DNA of 64,000 nt from CAYZFD01 sp964477735. Its GTDB lineage: Bacteria > Bacteroidota > Bacteroidia > Flavobacteriales > Flavobacteriaceae. The stretch's first letter is position 1. The number at the start of each line of letters is the position of its first letter. The notes under the pieces are model-generated. The model was not told the DNA's origin, made no database searches, and saw only the letters and a list, made by a program, of their open reading frames with translations. Made by a program: the position numbers and the translations under genes. The stretch lies in NCBI GenBank assembly GCA_964477735.1, contig CAYZFD010000003.1, positions 9,330-73,329 of the forward strand, written 5' to 3'. Positions 28,564 through 38,556 of the stretch are shown piece by piece.

Positions 28564-29594
28564 TAAAAATAAATGTTAGTCCCAAAAAAACTACTATTCC
28601 CAGCGGCCGTGTATCGAGCGTGACTAAATTGAAATTTAAATCGGTTAAATTTCATAGCCACTCCAAAACTGAGTCCCGAAAAATTTCTAAGTTCTAAAAT
28701 ACGCAATTCTTCGCCACGAAGAAAATTATAACCCAACTGAATTGAAAAAGGTCTATCGGGAAACAATTCAGCAGCCAACAACAAGTGACGTGACAATTCT
28801 TTTATGAAAGAAGGAGAAGTATTGGTATAGCTCCCATCTAAATTTTGAGATTCGCGATCTGGAATTGAAAAAGCTAAATTCCAATTTTGAAGCTGTTGCA
28901 GTGTAAGATGCCAACGCAGCGGAAGATATTGAAGCTGCTGAGAAACCCCCAAATGCACGGCCAAAGGAAGTTTTTCTCGAACACCGTCATAAGTGCTGAT
29001 TTGGGTGCCTAAATTTCGAACAACCAAACTCAATTCTATTTCGTTGACCTCATCACGATAATAAACCCCCAAATCAGTTGCCATTCCCATCGATTGATAG
29101 CTTTCTAACTTCGACGAAATCAGTTTCATGGAAGCACCCACAAACCACCTTGTCCAAGGAATATTAAAAGCAAAGGCTGCGGAGAGAGCCACTTCATTTC
29201 CTGTGAAATCACCCATGGGGTTCCCCCACTCGTCTCGACCATCAAAAGTGCCATAATCAATGTATTGAGCACCAAAATGAATGGCCTTAAAGTTTCTATC
29301 CCAAGTGAGCACATAACTCGCTGACCCCCAGTTTATGCCGTTGAAATATGGAGCATAGTTTAGAGCCAACTGCCGACCCATATCTGGGTGAATGGCAGCA
29401 GGATTCACAAAGCCATTGTTGGCATCACTGTCGTAGAGTGTGGCAATCACACCTCCCAATGCTGCTTGCCTTGGACTGCTTGGCAAACTGAGGAATTTGT
29501 AAGTGTGTTCACCTCCTAACTGTGCAAACAATAAAGGTTGACAGAAAAGCAATACGGTCGTTAAAAAAACTTGCTGTCGCTTCATAGATTTCAT
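28563..29594 (-). CDS. porQ: type IX secretion system protein PorQ
   Basis: An outer-membrane barrel protein with a signal peptide (KRQQVFLTTVLLFCQPLLFAQ). Typical PorQ sequence: HTYKFLSLPSSPRQAALGG, NNGFVNPAAI, LALNYAPYFNGI, then repeated barrel strands and a C-terminal FKFQFSHARY strand. Known: PorQ partners PorU, PorV and PorZ in the cell-surface attachment complex that processes T9SS cargo. Start uncertain: ATG at 29594 or three codons later at 29585. The lon-porQ-cmk order supports one transcript. Confidence 0.88.
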   Translation of the reverse strand: MKSMKRQQVFLTTVLLFCQPLLFAQLGGEHTYKFLSLPSSPRQAALGGVIATLYDSDANNGFVNPAAIHPDMGRQLALNYAPYFNGINWGSASYVLTWDRNFKAIHFGAQYIDYGTFDGRDEWGNPMGDFTGNEVALSAAFAFNIPWTRWFVGASMKLISSKLESYQSMGMATDLGVYYRDEVNEIELSLVVRNLGTQISTYDGVREKLPLAVHLGVSQQLQYLPLRWHLTLQQLQNWNLAFSIPDRESQNLDGSYTNTSPSFIKELSRHLLLAAELFPDRPFSIQLGYNFLRGEELRILELRNFSGLSFGVAMKFNRFKFQFSHARYTAAGNSSFFGTNIYF

Positions 29595-29633
29595 AAACCA
29601 AACGGACACACAATCCATTTAGTGTTAATAAGC

Positions 29634-32081
29634 CTAAATTGTTTTGGCATTTTTGGCTTTCTGAGCAGTAATGGCGATTTCTAAAACTTCCTCCATTGTT
29701 TTTACAAAATGAAATTTAAGTCCTTTTAGATAATGCGGCTTGATTTCATGAATGTCCTTTTTGTTTTCTTCACTTAAAATCACCTCTTTAATATTGGCTC
29801 GTTTGGCCGCTAATATTTTTTCCTTAATGCCGCCCACAGGGAGCACTTTTCCTCTAAGCGTAATTTCACCAGTCATCGCCAAATGTTTTTTGACCCGCTT
29901 TTGGGTGTAGAGCGAAACCAAAGAGGTGAGCATCGTAATTCCTGCACTTGGGCCGTCCTTGGGGGTGGCACCTTCCGGAACGTGAATATGAGTATTATAA
30001 TGCTCAAAAACAGCATTTGGGATATTAAGTTTTTGAGCATGTGACTTGATGTATTCCAACGCAATTGTGGCGGATTCTTTCATCACTTTACCTAAATTTC
30101 CTGTGATGCTCAGCCCTCCTTTTCCCTGTGACAAAGATGATTCAATAAAGAGTATATCGCCACCAACTCGCGTCCAAGCCAAACCTGTAACCACGCCAGC
30201 CACCTCATTGTTTTCATAGCGATCACGCATGCGTGCGGGACCTAAAATTTCGTGTAGATGTTTGGGTTGAATAAGCTTTTCATAGGGTTCTTCCATGGCT
30301 ATACACTTGGCTGCATAGCGAACAATTTTAGCAATATTCTTCTCCAAACCACGAACTCCAGACTCGCGCGTGTAGCCCTCAACCACATTTGAAAGGGCTG
30401 ATTTGTGTATCTTCAAGGCATTTTTTTCCAAACCGTGATCTTTCAATTGCTTGGGAAGCAAATGCTTACTGGCAATTTGAACTTTTTCTTGTAAAGTATA
30501 ACCCGAAACATCTATAATTTCCATTCGGTCTAAAAGTGGTGCTTGAATGGTGCTGAGACTGTTTGCAGTGGCAATAAACATAACCTTTGAAAGGTCATAG
30601 CCCATCTCTAAGAAGTTGTCGTAAAAAGCAGTATTTTGCTCAGGATCGAGCACTTCTAACATTGCTGATGAAGGATCTCCTTGATTGGCCACCGAAAGCT
30701 TGTCGATTTCATCCAATACAAAAACAGGATTAGAAGTACCCGCTTTTTTTAAGCTTTGAATAATTCTACCAGGCATGGCACCAATGTAGGTTTTGCGATG
30801 TCCCCTAATTTCAGACTCATCACGCAAGCCTCCCAAAGAAACCCTTACATACTCTCGACCCAAAGCTTCTGCTATAGATTTTCCTAAAGAAGTTTTTCCA
30901 ACTCCAGGAGGGCCATAGAGACAAAGTATAGGCGATTTCATATCGTTTCTTAACTTGAGAACTGCCATATGTTCTATGATGCGTTTCTTTACATCGTCTA
31001 AACCATAATGATCGCGATCTAGGATTCGTTGGGCTTTTCTTAAATCAAACTTATCTGTAGAATAATTGCCCCAAGGAAGCTCTAAAATAAGGTCTAAGTA
31101 GTTACGCTGCACCGAGTATTCAGCCACTTGAGGGTTCATGCGCTGCAACTTGGACAGTTCTTTTTCGAATTGTTTTTTTACTTCTTTAGACCAATTCTTT
31201 TTTAGGGCACGAGCTTTCATTTCTTCCACCTCTTCTTCATACGAAACCCCACCAAGCTCTTCCTGAATGGTTTTCATTTGCTGGTGCAAGAAATATTCTC
31301 TTTGTTGCTGGTCTAGATCAAAGCGAACCTTAGATTGAATGTCATTTTTAAGTGATAGTTTTTGTAACTCAACATTCATTTTTTCTAAGCATTTCAATGC
31401 CCGCTCCTTGATGCTATCTTTTTCTAAAATTTGTTGTTTTTCGGTAACATTCAGATTCATGTTGGCCGAGACAAAATTCACCAAAAAAGTGTCGCTTTGA
31501 ATGTTTTTAATGGCAAATGAAGCTTCACTAGGAATATGAGGTGTTTCCTCAATGATCTGTAATGCCAATTCTTTGATTGAATCAATGATGGCCTTAAACT
31601 CTTCTGTCTTTTCTTCAGATCGATCATCGGACAATTCTGAGACTTCTGCCTTTAGGAATGGCTCCTCTTGAACAAAGTTATGAATGGAAAACCGCTTTTT
31701 ACCCTGTATGATCACGGTTGTGTTTCCGTCGGGCATTTTAAGTATGCGAAGAATTCGAGCCACAGTCCCAATCTTGTTAAGATCGTTGGTTTCAGGGTCG
31801 AGAGTGCCGCTGTCTTTCTGAGAAACAACCCCTATGAGCTTATCGCTTTTATTGGCCTCTTTAATCAGTCTAATGGATTTTTCTCTTGTGGCAGTAATCG
31901 GAATTACAACCCCTGGAAACAATACTGTGTTTCTAAGTGGAAGAATCGGTAATATGTTAGGAACAGGCTCTTTCGAAATCGCTTCTTCATCATCAGAGGT
32001 CATTAAGGGAATAAAATCTGCATCCTCCTCAAACTCCTGAAGTGACAAGCTGTCAAGATTAATAATTTTAGATCTTGCCAT
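29634..32081 (-). CDS. lon: ATP-dependent endopeptidase La (Lon)
   Basis: The 815-aa cytosolic protease is a full LonA: N-terminal substrate domain ([19 protein letters not shown]), coiled segment, AAA+ module with Walker [13 protein letters not shown] and [11 protein letters not shown], and a C-terminal protease domain with the catalytic Ser in [11 protein letters not shown] and Lys in [12 protein letters not shown]. The start MARSKIIN at 32081 is chosen because the open frame before it encodes no conserved domain. porQ and cmk follow on the same strand. Confidence 0.97.
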   Translation of the reverse strand: MARSKIINLDSLSLQEFEEDADFIPLMTSDDEEAISKEPVPNILPILPLRNTVLFPGVVIPITATREKSIRLIKEANKSDKLIGVVSQKDSGTLDPETNDLNKIGTVARILRILKMPDGNTTVIIQGKKRFSIHNFVQEEPFLKAEVSELSDDRSEEKTEEFKAIIDSIKELALQIIEETPHIPSEASFAIKNIQSDTFLVNFVSANMNLNVTEKQQILEKDSIKERALKCLEKMNVELQKLSLKNDIQSKVRFDLDQQQREYFLHQQMKTIQEELGGVSYEEEVEEMKARALKKNWSKEVKKQFEKELSKLQRMNPQVAEYSVQRNYLDLILELPWGNYSTDKFDLRKAQRILDRDHYGLDDVKKRIIEHMAVLKLRNDMKSPILCLYGPPGVGKTSLGKSIAEALGREYVRVSLGGLRDESEIRGHRKTYIGAMPGRIIQSLKKAGTSNPVFVLDEIDKLSVANQGDPSSAMLEVLDPEQNTAFYDNFLEMGYDLSKVMFIATANSLSTIQAPLLDRMEIIDVSGYTLQEKVQIASKHLLPKQLKDHGLEKNALKIHKSALSNVVEGYTRESGVRGLEKNIAKIVRYAAKCIAMEEPYEKLIQPKHLHEILGPARMRDRYENNEVAGVVTGLAWTRVGGDILFIESSLSQGKGGLSITGNLGKVMKESATIALEYIKSHAQKLNIPNAVFEHYNTHIHVPEGATPKDGPSAGITMLTSLVSLYTQKRVKKHLAMTGEITLRGKVLPVGGIKEKILAAKRANIKEVILSEENKKDIHEIKPHYLKGLKFHFVKTMEEVLEIAITAQKAKNAKTI

Positions 32082-32220
32082 AATGTTTATATGCCAATCT
32101 GTCAGTTGTTTAGACAAAATATTGGACTTTTTTGTGTTTATTGTTCTGCAATAAGTGTTAATAACTGATATAATCCCAGCATAATACACGCTTTTCAACG
32201 TTGTGTTTCAATTTTTGTGC

Positions 32221-32241
32221 CACATCATCCAAACTGATGTG
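32221..32241. repeat. 7-bp inverted repeat between lon and the GIN-domain gene
   Basis: CACATCA and TGATGTG around a 7-base centre, in the 212-base divergent spacer. No T-run follows, so a terminator is unlikely. Possible operator. Confidence 0.3.
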
Positions 32242-32293
32242 TAACATTTTCGCTTGATTCACGTTATAAATTTTAAACTATATCTTATTGATC

Positions 32294-33076
32294 ATGAAAA
32301 ATCAGCTATTTATTTTCATTATTCTCTTTCAATTTTCTAGTTCAGGCCAATATGGTTGGAAAATCATAAAAGGCAACGGAGTATCTTCTGAAGAAACGCG
32401 TTCAACTTCAACCTATGAAAGTGTAAAGGTGTCAGGATCCATAGATGTTAAATTCATTGAAGGTGCGGAGGGGAATATTTTGGTAGAAGCAGAAGAAAAC
32501 TTACTTCAATTTATAGAAACCTCTGTACAAAAAGGAAAGCTCATTATTTGCGCAGAAAAGGGCAAGAACCTTCGAAGTTCTCGAGGACAAAACATTGTCA
32601 TTACAGTTCCTATCGAAGAAATTAATGCAGTGTCTTTAGGTGGATCTGGGAGTATTCGTGGCAGCAACACGCTGAAAACAGCGTCTTTTGATGTTAGTTT
32701 GGCAGGGTCTGGTGATATTGAGCTCAATGTGGAGAGCAATCATGTTCAGGCTAGTGTAGCTGGATCTGGCGACCTTTCAATAACTGGAACTGCTAATACT
32801 TGGGAAACAAGTATAGCTGGCTCTGGCGATATTAACTTAAGGGGTTTAGGCAAAACACTAGATGTTTCAATTGCCGGATCTGGTGATTTAGAAGCTCAAA
32901 ACCTGGAGACTACTAACGTTAACATTTCAATTTCTGGATCTGGAGATGCTAAAATCAACTGTGACGGTGGGGAACTCAACGTCAATACTGTGGGCTCGGG
33001 GGATGTTTATTTTCTGGGGAACCCAAAACATAAAAATATTCGAAACATTGGATCAGGAAAGACCAAAGCACTATAA
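32294..33076 (+). CDS. secreted GIN-domain (DUF2807) beta-helix protein
   Basis: The 260-aa protein has a signal peptide (MKNQLFIFIILFQFSSSGQ) and a head GIN domain: VKVSGSIDVKFIEG, then about seven rungs each ending in G-S-G-D or a close variant (for example LAGSGDIEL, VAGSGDLSI, IAGSGDINL, ISGSGDAKI). Such repeats form a right-handed beta-helix exposed outside the inner membrane, often an auto-transporter-like or adhesin-like surface. Function unknown. The ATG at 32294 is preferred to an upstream TTG. It is convergent with the MFS gene, 1 base apart. Confidence 0.85.
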   Translation: MKNQLFIFIILFQFSSSGQYGWKIIKGNGVSSEETRSTSTYESVKVSGSIDVKFIEGAEGNILVEAEENLLQFIETSVQKGKLIICAEKGKNLRSSRGQNIVITVPIEEINAVSLGGSGSIRGSNTLKTASFDVSLAGSGDIELNVESNHVQASVAGSGDLSITGTANTWETSIAGSGDINLRGLGKTLDVSIAGSGDLEAQNLETTNVNISISGSGDAKINCDGGELNVNTVGSGDVYFLGNPKHKNIRNIGSGKTKAL

Positions 33077-33077
33077 T

Positions 33078-34397
33078 TTAACCCTGCCTTTTTTCGAAAC
33101 GATAAAGTCTTCTTAATAAGAGCGCGCCGACCACAAAAAAGAGTACAAAAAAGAGTATAGAATTTCGCATACTTCCTGTAATTTGGTCTATGGTTCCATA
33201 GAGCAACATGCCGATGATTATAGCCACTTTTTCTGCAACATCATAGAAACTAAAAAATGATGTGGTATCCTGTGTGGGTGGTAAAAGTTTAGAATAGGTA
33301 GATCGAGAGAGTGCTTGTAGTCCGCCCATCACCATCCCCACCATGCCGGCCGCAATATAAAATTCTGATGGCGTGTAAATTAGGAAAGCATAAACACAAA
33401 GTCCAGCCCAAATAAAATTTAGAACAATGAGTGTGGGCAAATTTCCAAATTTTTGAGAGGCCTTGGCTGTGAGCAAAGCTCCCACAATGGCCACCAGTTG
33501 AATCAAGAGAATGCTGATTATGAGACCCATTGTCTTGGATTCTGGGTTTGCCCATTGAATTTCTTGCTCGCCAAAATATGCGGCAACCAGCATCACTGTT
33601 TGCAACGCCATGCTGTAAACAAAAAAAGCACCTAAATAACGTTTTAATTTTGGGGCTTGTTTCAGCAATCGCCACACACTTCTAAGCTCCTTATAGCCAT
33701 TAAAGAAAACATCTCTAGTGACTTTACCTGACTTCACACCAGGTGGGAGGTGGTAAAAAGCATATTGGCTAAACAAAGCCCACCAGACACCCACGCCAAT
33801 GAAAGCGTAGCGCATTGCCCTAAGCGGAGCGTCATCCCCCACCATGCCCACTAATGAAGGGTTGGTGATGATGGCCAAATTACCAATCAACAAAAGAACG
33901 CTGCCTAAATAGCCTAAAGAAAATCCCATCGCACTCACACGATCTTGTTGCTCTTCAAAAGCAATGTCAGGCAAATAGGAATTGTAATAAACCAAGCTAG
34001 ACCAAAAACCTATTAGAGCAACGAAATAAAAAAACAAACCTGTGTAAATAGATTCTAATTGAAACCAGTATAAGCCAACACAAGCTAAAGCACCCAAATA
34101 ACAATAAAACTGCATAAAGCGTTTTTTGTTTCCCACATAATCAGCGATTCCTGAGAGGATGGGTGACGAAAGAACCACAACAATAAAGGCCAAAGCAGTC
34201 ACAAAACTAATGAGTGCGGTGCTTTTAATTTGTGTGCCAAAAAGATCTAAATAGCGTTGGTCGCCACAAATGGCCCCATAATATATTGGGAAAACTGCCG
34301 AAGAAATTACTAAGGGATATACTGAGTTGGCCCAGTCGTAGGATGCCCAAGCATTTAAAAGTTTCTTACTTCCTTTGGGGGCATATGAACGTTCCAT
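33078..34397 (-). CDS. MFS permease of the UMF1/Atg22 type
   Basis: A 439-aa protein with about 12 membrane helices. The N-terminal NAWASYDWANSVYPLVISS block and the internal GFSLGYLGSVLLL and GGLQALSRSTYSKLLPP segments are typical of Atg22-like transporters, which in fungi export amino acids from the vacuole. The bacterial substrate is unknown. It stands alone on the minus strand. Confidence 0.88.
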   Translation of the reverse strand: MERSYAPKGSKKLLNAWASYDWANSVYPLVISSAVFPIYYGAICGDQRYLDLFGTQIKSTALISFVTALAFIVVVLSSPILSGIADYVGNKKRFMQFYCYLGALACVGLYWFQLESIYTGLFFYFVALIGFWSSLVYYNSYLPDIAFEEQQDRVSAMGFSLGYLGSVLLLIGNLAIITNPSLVGMVGDDAPLRAMRYAFIGVGVWWALFSQYAFYHLPPGVKSGKVTRDVFFNGYKELRSVWRLLKQAPKLKRYLGAFFVYSMALQTVMLVAAYFGEQEIQWANPESKTMGLIISILLIQLVAIVGALLTAKASQKFGNLPTLIVLNFIWAGLCVYAFLIYTPSEFYIAAGMVGMVMGGLQALSRSTYSKLLPPTQDTTSFFSFYDVAEKVAIIIGMLLYGTIDQITGSMRNSILFFVLFFVVGALLLRRLYRFEKRQG

Positions 34398-34448
34398 AGA
34401 CCATTAATTTGAATAGCCTAAATGTAAACATTTTAAACTTAATAAAGC

Positions 34449-35264
34449 TTAACGAAATGATTCAACACCAAAAACTTTCGCCTCAGCTTTGGCTTCGGGA
34501 GCCCATTTTGTTAAATTATTGATTCTTGTTTCATTAGAAGGGTGCGTGCTTAAAAACTCTGGTGGTTGGTTTCCAAAATTGGACGCTTTCATTCGCAACC
34601 AAAGTTTCGCAGCTTCAGTAGGATCATAACCTGCTATGGCCATGATTTGCAACCCAATACGATCTGCTTCAGTTTCATGACTTCTGCTGAAAGGCAACAT
34701 CACGCCAAAAGTCGAACCTATGCCATAAGCCATGTTGAATTTATCGCGAGCACGTTCGTCTTTACTAAGCACCACGTTTCCCGCCACAGCACCCAATTGT
34801 TGAAAAACACCTGCGGTCATGCGTTGGGCTCCGTGGTCTGCCAATGCATGAGCCACCTCATGCCCCATCACTACGGCCACACCCGTCTCTGTTTGGGTGA
34901 TGGGTAGTATGCCACTATAAAAAACAATCTTGCCACCAGGCATACACCAAGCATTTACTTTATCATCTTGAACCAAATTGTATTCCCACTGGTAATCGTT
35001 TAAATAGCCCGCATATCCGTTGGCGTCTAGCCAACGTTTGGCTGCGTTGGCAATTTTTTGCCCTACGCGTGCTATCATAGCACTCTCTGAGGTGTTTCGA
35101 ATCACATTATTTTCCTCTAAAAACTTATCGTATTGTTGGAAAGCGGTTGGAAAAAAAGCTTTATTGTTTTGATACATATTAAAAGTTTTCTTCCCAGTAA
35201 ACGGATTTGTCTTGCATCCAAAGACAAACAAAAGAATCAAAATAGGAATTAGGTTTTTGTTCAT
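34449..35264 (-). CDS. M48-family metalloprotease, lipoprotein
   Basis: The 271-aa protein starts with a lipoprotein signal (MNKNLIPILILLFVFGCKTN, lipobox Cys17). The zinc site is VVMGHEVAHALADHGAQ (HExxH) with the third ligand Glu in SHETEADRIGLQ. It matches the short periplasmic Oma1/BepA-like (M48C) group that degrades or matures outer-membrane proteins, without the TPR tail of BepA. It is divergent from the alpha/beta hydrolase gene (81 bases apart). Confidence 0.92.
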   Translation of the reverse strand: MNKNLIPILILLFVFGCKTNPFTGKKTFNMYQNNKAFFPTAFQQYDKFLEENNVIRNTSESAMIARVGQKIANAAKRWLDANGYAGYLNDYQWEYNLVQDDKVNAWCMPGGKIVFYSGILPITQTETGVAVVMGHEVAHALADHGAQRMTAGVFQQLGAVAGNVVLSKDERARDKFNMAYGIGSTFGVMLPFSRSHETEADRIGLQIMAIAGYDPTEAAKLWLRMKASNFGNQPPEFLSTHPSNETRINNLTKWAPEAKAEAKVFGVESFR

Positions 35265-35345
35265 GGTATTTACATATTTAAGGTTAAGACTATAAAAATA
35301 CAAAAAAAATACATTTATATATCTTTGTAGTCGCTGAAACCGCTC

Positions 35346-36221
35346 ATGGAAAAGAAAAAAACTACAATACCTACACAAAAACCTTCAGCGAAACTTCAAT
35401 TGTTTAAAATTTTGCTCAAGTTTTTGGGCTTATTTTCCGAAAAATGGACATTGTCTGTTGCTGTTGCAATGTTCTCAAAACCCCAAAAACACCAACCTCC
35501 AAAGCGTGAGGTTAAAATGTTGACAAATAGCATATTATCAACTATTTATATACATAGACTTAAACAAAAGATTAAAGTTTATCAGTATAATGCTAAACAA
35601 AAAAACGTCTTACTGGTTCACGGATGGAGTGGTCGTGGTTCTCAAATGGCCTTATTGGCTGAAGCGCTCAATCAGGCCAATCTTGGCGTAATTAGTTTTG
35701 ACGCACCTGCCCATGGACAGTCTGAGGGAAATCAGGCGCATTTAGGTCTTTTTATTGAATGTGTTAAGGAAATGGCCAAGCAATTCGGACCTTTTGAAGC
35801 CGCTGTTGGACACTCTATGGGAGGAATTGCATTGCTTAATGTGATGGAGCAAAACTGTTTTGCCAAAAAAATTGTTGTAATCGGTAGTGGAGATAGACTT
35901 GAAAATGTGTTTGATGAATTTGTTGAAAACGCTGGTTTAGATCAAAACATTAAGCAAAAGTTAATAGAGAAGTTTGAAGCCTTCCTTGGAAAAAAATTAG
36001 CTGCAGTAGCCTCTAGTGAAGTGGCTAAAAATATAGAGATTCCTGTTTTTGTTGTTCATGACAAGCACGATCGAGAGGTTGGCATGAAAGCTGCTATTAA
36101 CATTCATAATAACCTCAAAAACGGACAAATACTCATAACAGAAGGTCTTGGCCATCGAAGAATCCTTCACGAAAGTGCTGTGATTGAGGCTATAATAAAT
36201 TTTATAAAACATAAAAAATGA
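35346..36221 (+). CDS. alpha/beta hydrolase
   Basis: The 291-aa cytosolic protein has an alpha/beta-hydrolase fold: oxyanion segment LLVHGWSGRGSQ near 95, nucleophile elbow GHSMGG near 157, acid in VHDKHDREV near 235 and His in EGLGHRRIL near 262. An 80-residue N-terminal helical extension precedes the fold. Substrate unknown. It does not look like MenH specifically. Its TGA overlaps the ATG of the first msrB (ATGA), so the two are coupled. Confidence 0.85.
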   Translation: MEKKKTTIPTQKPSAKLQLFKILLKFLGLFSEKWTLSVAVAMFSKPQKHQPPKREVKMLTNSILSTIYIHRLKQKIKVYQYNAKQKNVLLVHGWSGRGSQMALLAEALNQANLGVISFDAPAHGQSEGNQAHLGLFIECVKEMAKQFGPFEAAVGHSMGGIALLNVMEQNCFAKKIVVIGSGDRLENVFDEFVENAGLDQNIKQKLIEKFEAFLGKKLAAVASSEVAKNIEIPVFVVHDKHDREVGMKAAINIHNNLKNGQILITEGLGHRRILHESAVIEAIINFIKHKK

Positions 36222-36700
36222 AAAACTTTTCTTTCCCCATATTTCTATTATTAGTTTTCGTTCAAAGCTCCTGTGCGCAAAAGAAATCGGCCAAGCATTC
36301 TTTTCCGATACAAAAATCAGAGGATGAATGGAAAGCTTCGCTGTCATCGATTAGCTATTATGTGTTAAGGAAAGCTGGAACCGAACGTCCTTTCACAGGT
36401 GCTTACAACAAATTTTATGAAAAAGGAATTTATCATTGCATGGGTTGTCAACAACCGTTATATGACAGTGATCATAAATACGACTCTAAAAGCGGGTGGC
36501 CTTCATTTGATCGCGCCATAAAGGGTGCTGTGGTAAAAGATGTAGATTACAAACTCGGATATGGAAGAGCCGAGCTTTTGTGTGCTCGATGTGGTGGGCA
36601 TTTGGGTCATGTTTTTGATGATGGGCCTGTTGAAACCACTGGACAAAGACATTGTATTAACTCAGCTGCTCTCGAATTTAAAGCCTATAAAAGTGAGTAA
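36218..36700 (+). CDS. msrB: methionine-(R)-sulfoxide reductase B, exported
   Basis: MsrB reduces methionine-R-sulfoxide in proteins. The 160-aa protein has a signal sequence ending LLVFVQSSCAQ, with a lipobox-like Cys, so it is probably anchored in the envelope. Motifs: zinc pairs CMGC and CARC, SGWPSF near 91, GGHLGHVFDDGP, and the catalytic Cys in GQRHCIN. A second, cytosolic copy follows 13 bases later. Confidence 0.93.
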   Translation: MKNFSFPIFLLLVFVQSSCAQKKSAKHSFPIQKSEDEWKASLSSISYYVLRKAGTERPFTGAYNKFYEKGIYHCMGCQQPLYDSDHKYDSKSGWPSFDRAIKGAVVKDVDYKLGYGRAELLCARCGGHLGHVFDDGPVETTGQRHCINSAALEFKAYKSE

Positions 36701-36713
36701 AAAAGCTTTAAAC

Positions 36714-37091
36714 ATGACAGAAGCCGAATGGAAGGAAAAACTAGACGAATCTAGCTACCGAATTCTTCGCTTAAAAGGAACCGAACCTCCTTTTTCAGGG
36801 ATTTACAATCTTCATTTCGAAGCCGGGGTATATACTTGTAAAGGATGCGGAGAAAAGCTCTTTGAGAGCCAACAAAAGTTTGAAAGCGGGTGTGGTTGGC
36901 CCAGTTTTGATGATTGTTGTCCGGGAGCTGTAATGTATCAAAGAGACAATTCCCACGGAATGATAAGGACGGAAATCATGTGCGCCAACTGTGGCGGACA
37001 CCTCGGTCACGTCTTTGATGATGGGCCAACTCATACTGGTCAGCGCTATTGCGTGAATGCCTTAAGTTTAAACTTTAAAGCCTCTTCCTAG
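36714..37091 (+). CDS. msrB: methionine-(R)-sulfoxide reductase B, cytosolic
   Basis: The 125-aa protein lacks a signal peptide and begins directly with the MsrB fold (MTEAEWKEKLDESSYRILRL). Zinc pairs CKGC and CANC, GWPSF, GGHLGHVFDDGP and the catalytic Cys in GQRYCVN are present. With the exported copy it forms a pair for two compartments. The ATG at 36714 fits the family; the open frame before it runs inside the first msrB. Confidence 0.95.
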   Translation: MTEAEWKEKLDESSYRILRLKGTEPPFSGIYNLHFEAGVYTCKGCGEKLFESQQKFESGCGWPSFDDCCPGAVMYQRDNSHGMIRTEIMCANCGGHLGHVFDDGPTHTGQRYCVNALSLNFKASS

Positions 37092-37133
37092 AACTTTTTA
37101 AGAAAGGGGTCGTTTCTTTTAAACCTTGTTTTG

Positions 37134-37141
37134 TACTTTTG
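37134..37141 (+). promoter_or_regulatory. -7 box before lpdA
   Basis: TACTTTTG, 20 bases before the ATG at 37162. The -33 region has only TTT, so the match is partial. Confidence 0.45.
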
Positions 37142-37161
37142 CGCCATCAAAAAGATAGAAT

Positions 37162-38553
37162 ATGAGCCAGTATGACGTTATTGTTTTAGGAAGTGGTCCG
37201 GGTGGATATGTAACCGCCATTCGTGCCTCTCAACTCGGATTTAAAACTGCCATCGTAGAAAAAGAAAGTTTGGGTGGTGTTTGCCTCAACTGGGGATGTA
37301 TTCCTACCAAAGCCTTGCTGAAATCTGCTCAAGTATTCGAATACCTCAAACATGCCGATCAATATGGTCTTAGTGTTAAAGAATATGACAAAGATTTCGA
37401 TGCTGTTGTAAACCGCAGTCGATCAGTGGCTGAGGGTATGAGCAAAGGGGTTCAGTTTTTGATGAAAAAAAATAAAATAGATGTTGTTTTAGGTTATGGT
37501 ACTCTGAAAACAGGAAAGAAAATTGCTGTAAAAAACCAAGATGGAACAGTAAAAGAGCTATCTGCAAAACACATCATCATCGCCACTGGTGCGCGTTCTC
37601 GAGAATTGCCTAACCTGCCGCAAGACGGATCAAAAGTGATTGGCTACCGGGAGGCCATGACGCTCAAAAAACAACCTAAAAAAATGATCGTCGTAGGATC
37701 TGGAGCCATCGGAATCGAATTTGCCTATTTCTACAATGCTATGGGCACCGAAGTTACAGTGGTTGAATATATGCCCAACATTGTTCCTGTAGAAGATGAA
37801 GAGGTTTCAAAACAACTTGAACGCTCCTTTAAGAAAAATGGCATTCAAATTCTTACTTCAGCAGAAGTCACTGCCGTTGACACTTCTGGAAAAGGGGTCA
37901 AGGCCACTGTCAAGACTGCCAAAGGAGAAGAAGTTCTTGATGCTGACATAGTTTTATCGGCAGTAGGCATTAAAACCAATATTGAAAACATTGGCTTAGA
38001 AGACGTAGGCATTGTGGTGGATCGTGATAAAATATTGGTCGATGATTTCTATCAAACCAACATTCCAGGCTATTATGCCATTGGCGACGTCACACCAGGA
38101 CCTGCCTTGGCGCATGTAGCTTCTGCAGAAGGAATTTTGTGTGTCGAAAAAATTAAAGGCATGCATGTTGAAGCCTTAGATTATGGCAATATTCCTGGTT
38201 GCACCTACTGTGTGCCAGAAATTGCTTCTGTTGGACTCACCGAAAAACAAGCCAAAGAAAAAGGTTTTGACATTAAGGTTGGTAAATTTCCTTTTTCTGC
38301 TTCAGGAAAAGCGCAAGCGTCGGGCAATAGCGATGGATTTGTGAAGGTAATTTTCGATGCCAAATATGGTGAATGGTTAGGTTGTCATATGATTGGTGCT
38401 GGCGTAACCGACATGATTGCCGAGGCTGTTCTAGGTAGAAAATTAGAAACCACAGGGCATGAGGTTTTAAAAGCTGTTCACCCCCACCCCACCATGAGTG
38501 AGGCCGTAATGGAAGCTGTGGCAGCCGCCTATGATGAGGTCATACACCTTTAA
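37162..38553 (+). CDS. lpdA: dihydrolipoyl dehydrogenase
   Basis: The E3 flavoprotein of 2-oxoacid dehydrogenase complexes. The 463-aa protein has the FAD motif VLGSGPGGYVTAIRAS, redox disulfide GGVCLNWGCIPTKALL (near 40-52), NAD motif VVGSGAIGIEFAYF, FAD-binding GYYAIGDV, and the C-terminal HPHPTMSEAVMEA with the catalytic His-Glu. No E1 or E2 gene is adjacent. It is convergent with aroQ, 3 bases apart. Confidence 0.97.
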   Translation: MSQYDVIVLGSGPGGYVTAIRASQLGFKTAIVEKESLGGVCLNWGCIPTKALLKSAQVFEYLKHADQYGLSVKEYDKDFDAVVNRSRSVAEGMSKGVQFLMKKNKIDVVLGYGTLKTGKKIAVKNQDGTVKELSAKHIIIATGARSRELPNLPQDGSKVIGYREAMTLKKQPKKMIVVGSGAIGIEFAYFYNAMGTEVTVVEYMPNIVPVEDEEVSKQLERSFKKNGIQILTSAEVTAVDTSGKGVKATVKTAKGEEVLDADIVLSAVGIKTNIENIGLEDVGIVVDRDKILVDDFYQTNIPGYYAIGDVTPGPALAHVASAEGILCVEKIKGMHVEALDYGNIPGCTYCVPEIASVGLTEKQAKEKGFDIKVGKFPFSASGKAQASGNSDGFVKVIFDAKYGEWLGCHMIGAGVTDMIAEAVLGRKLETTGHEVLKAVHPHPTMSEAVMEAVAAAYDEVIHL

Positions 38554-38556
38554 TCG

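Noticed and set aside
32294..33076. DNA-level tandem repeat (VNTR) in the GIN gene
   Set aside because: The repeat is in the protein pattern; the DNA units vary in length and sequence too much for a simple tandem repeat.
35346..36221. The alpha/beta hydrolase as the missing MenH
   Set aside because: It is far from the men genes, has a long helical N-terminal extension, and is coupled to msrB; nothing MenH-specific is seen.
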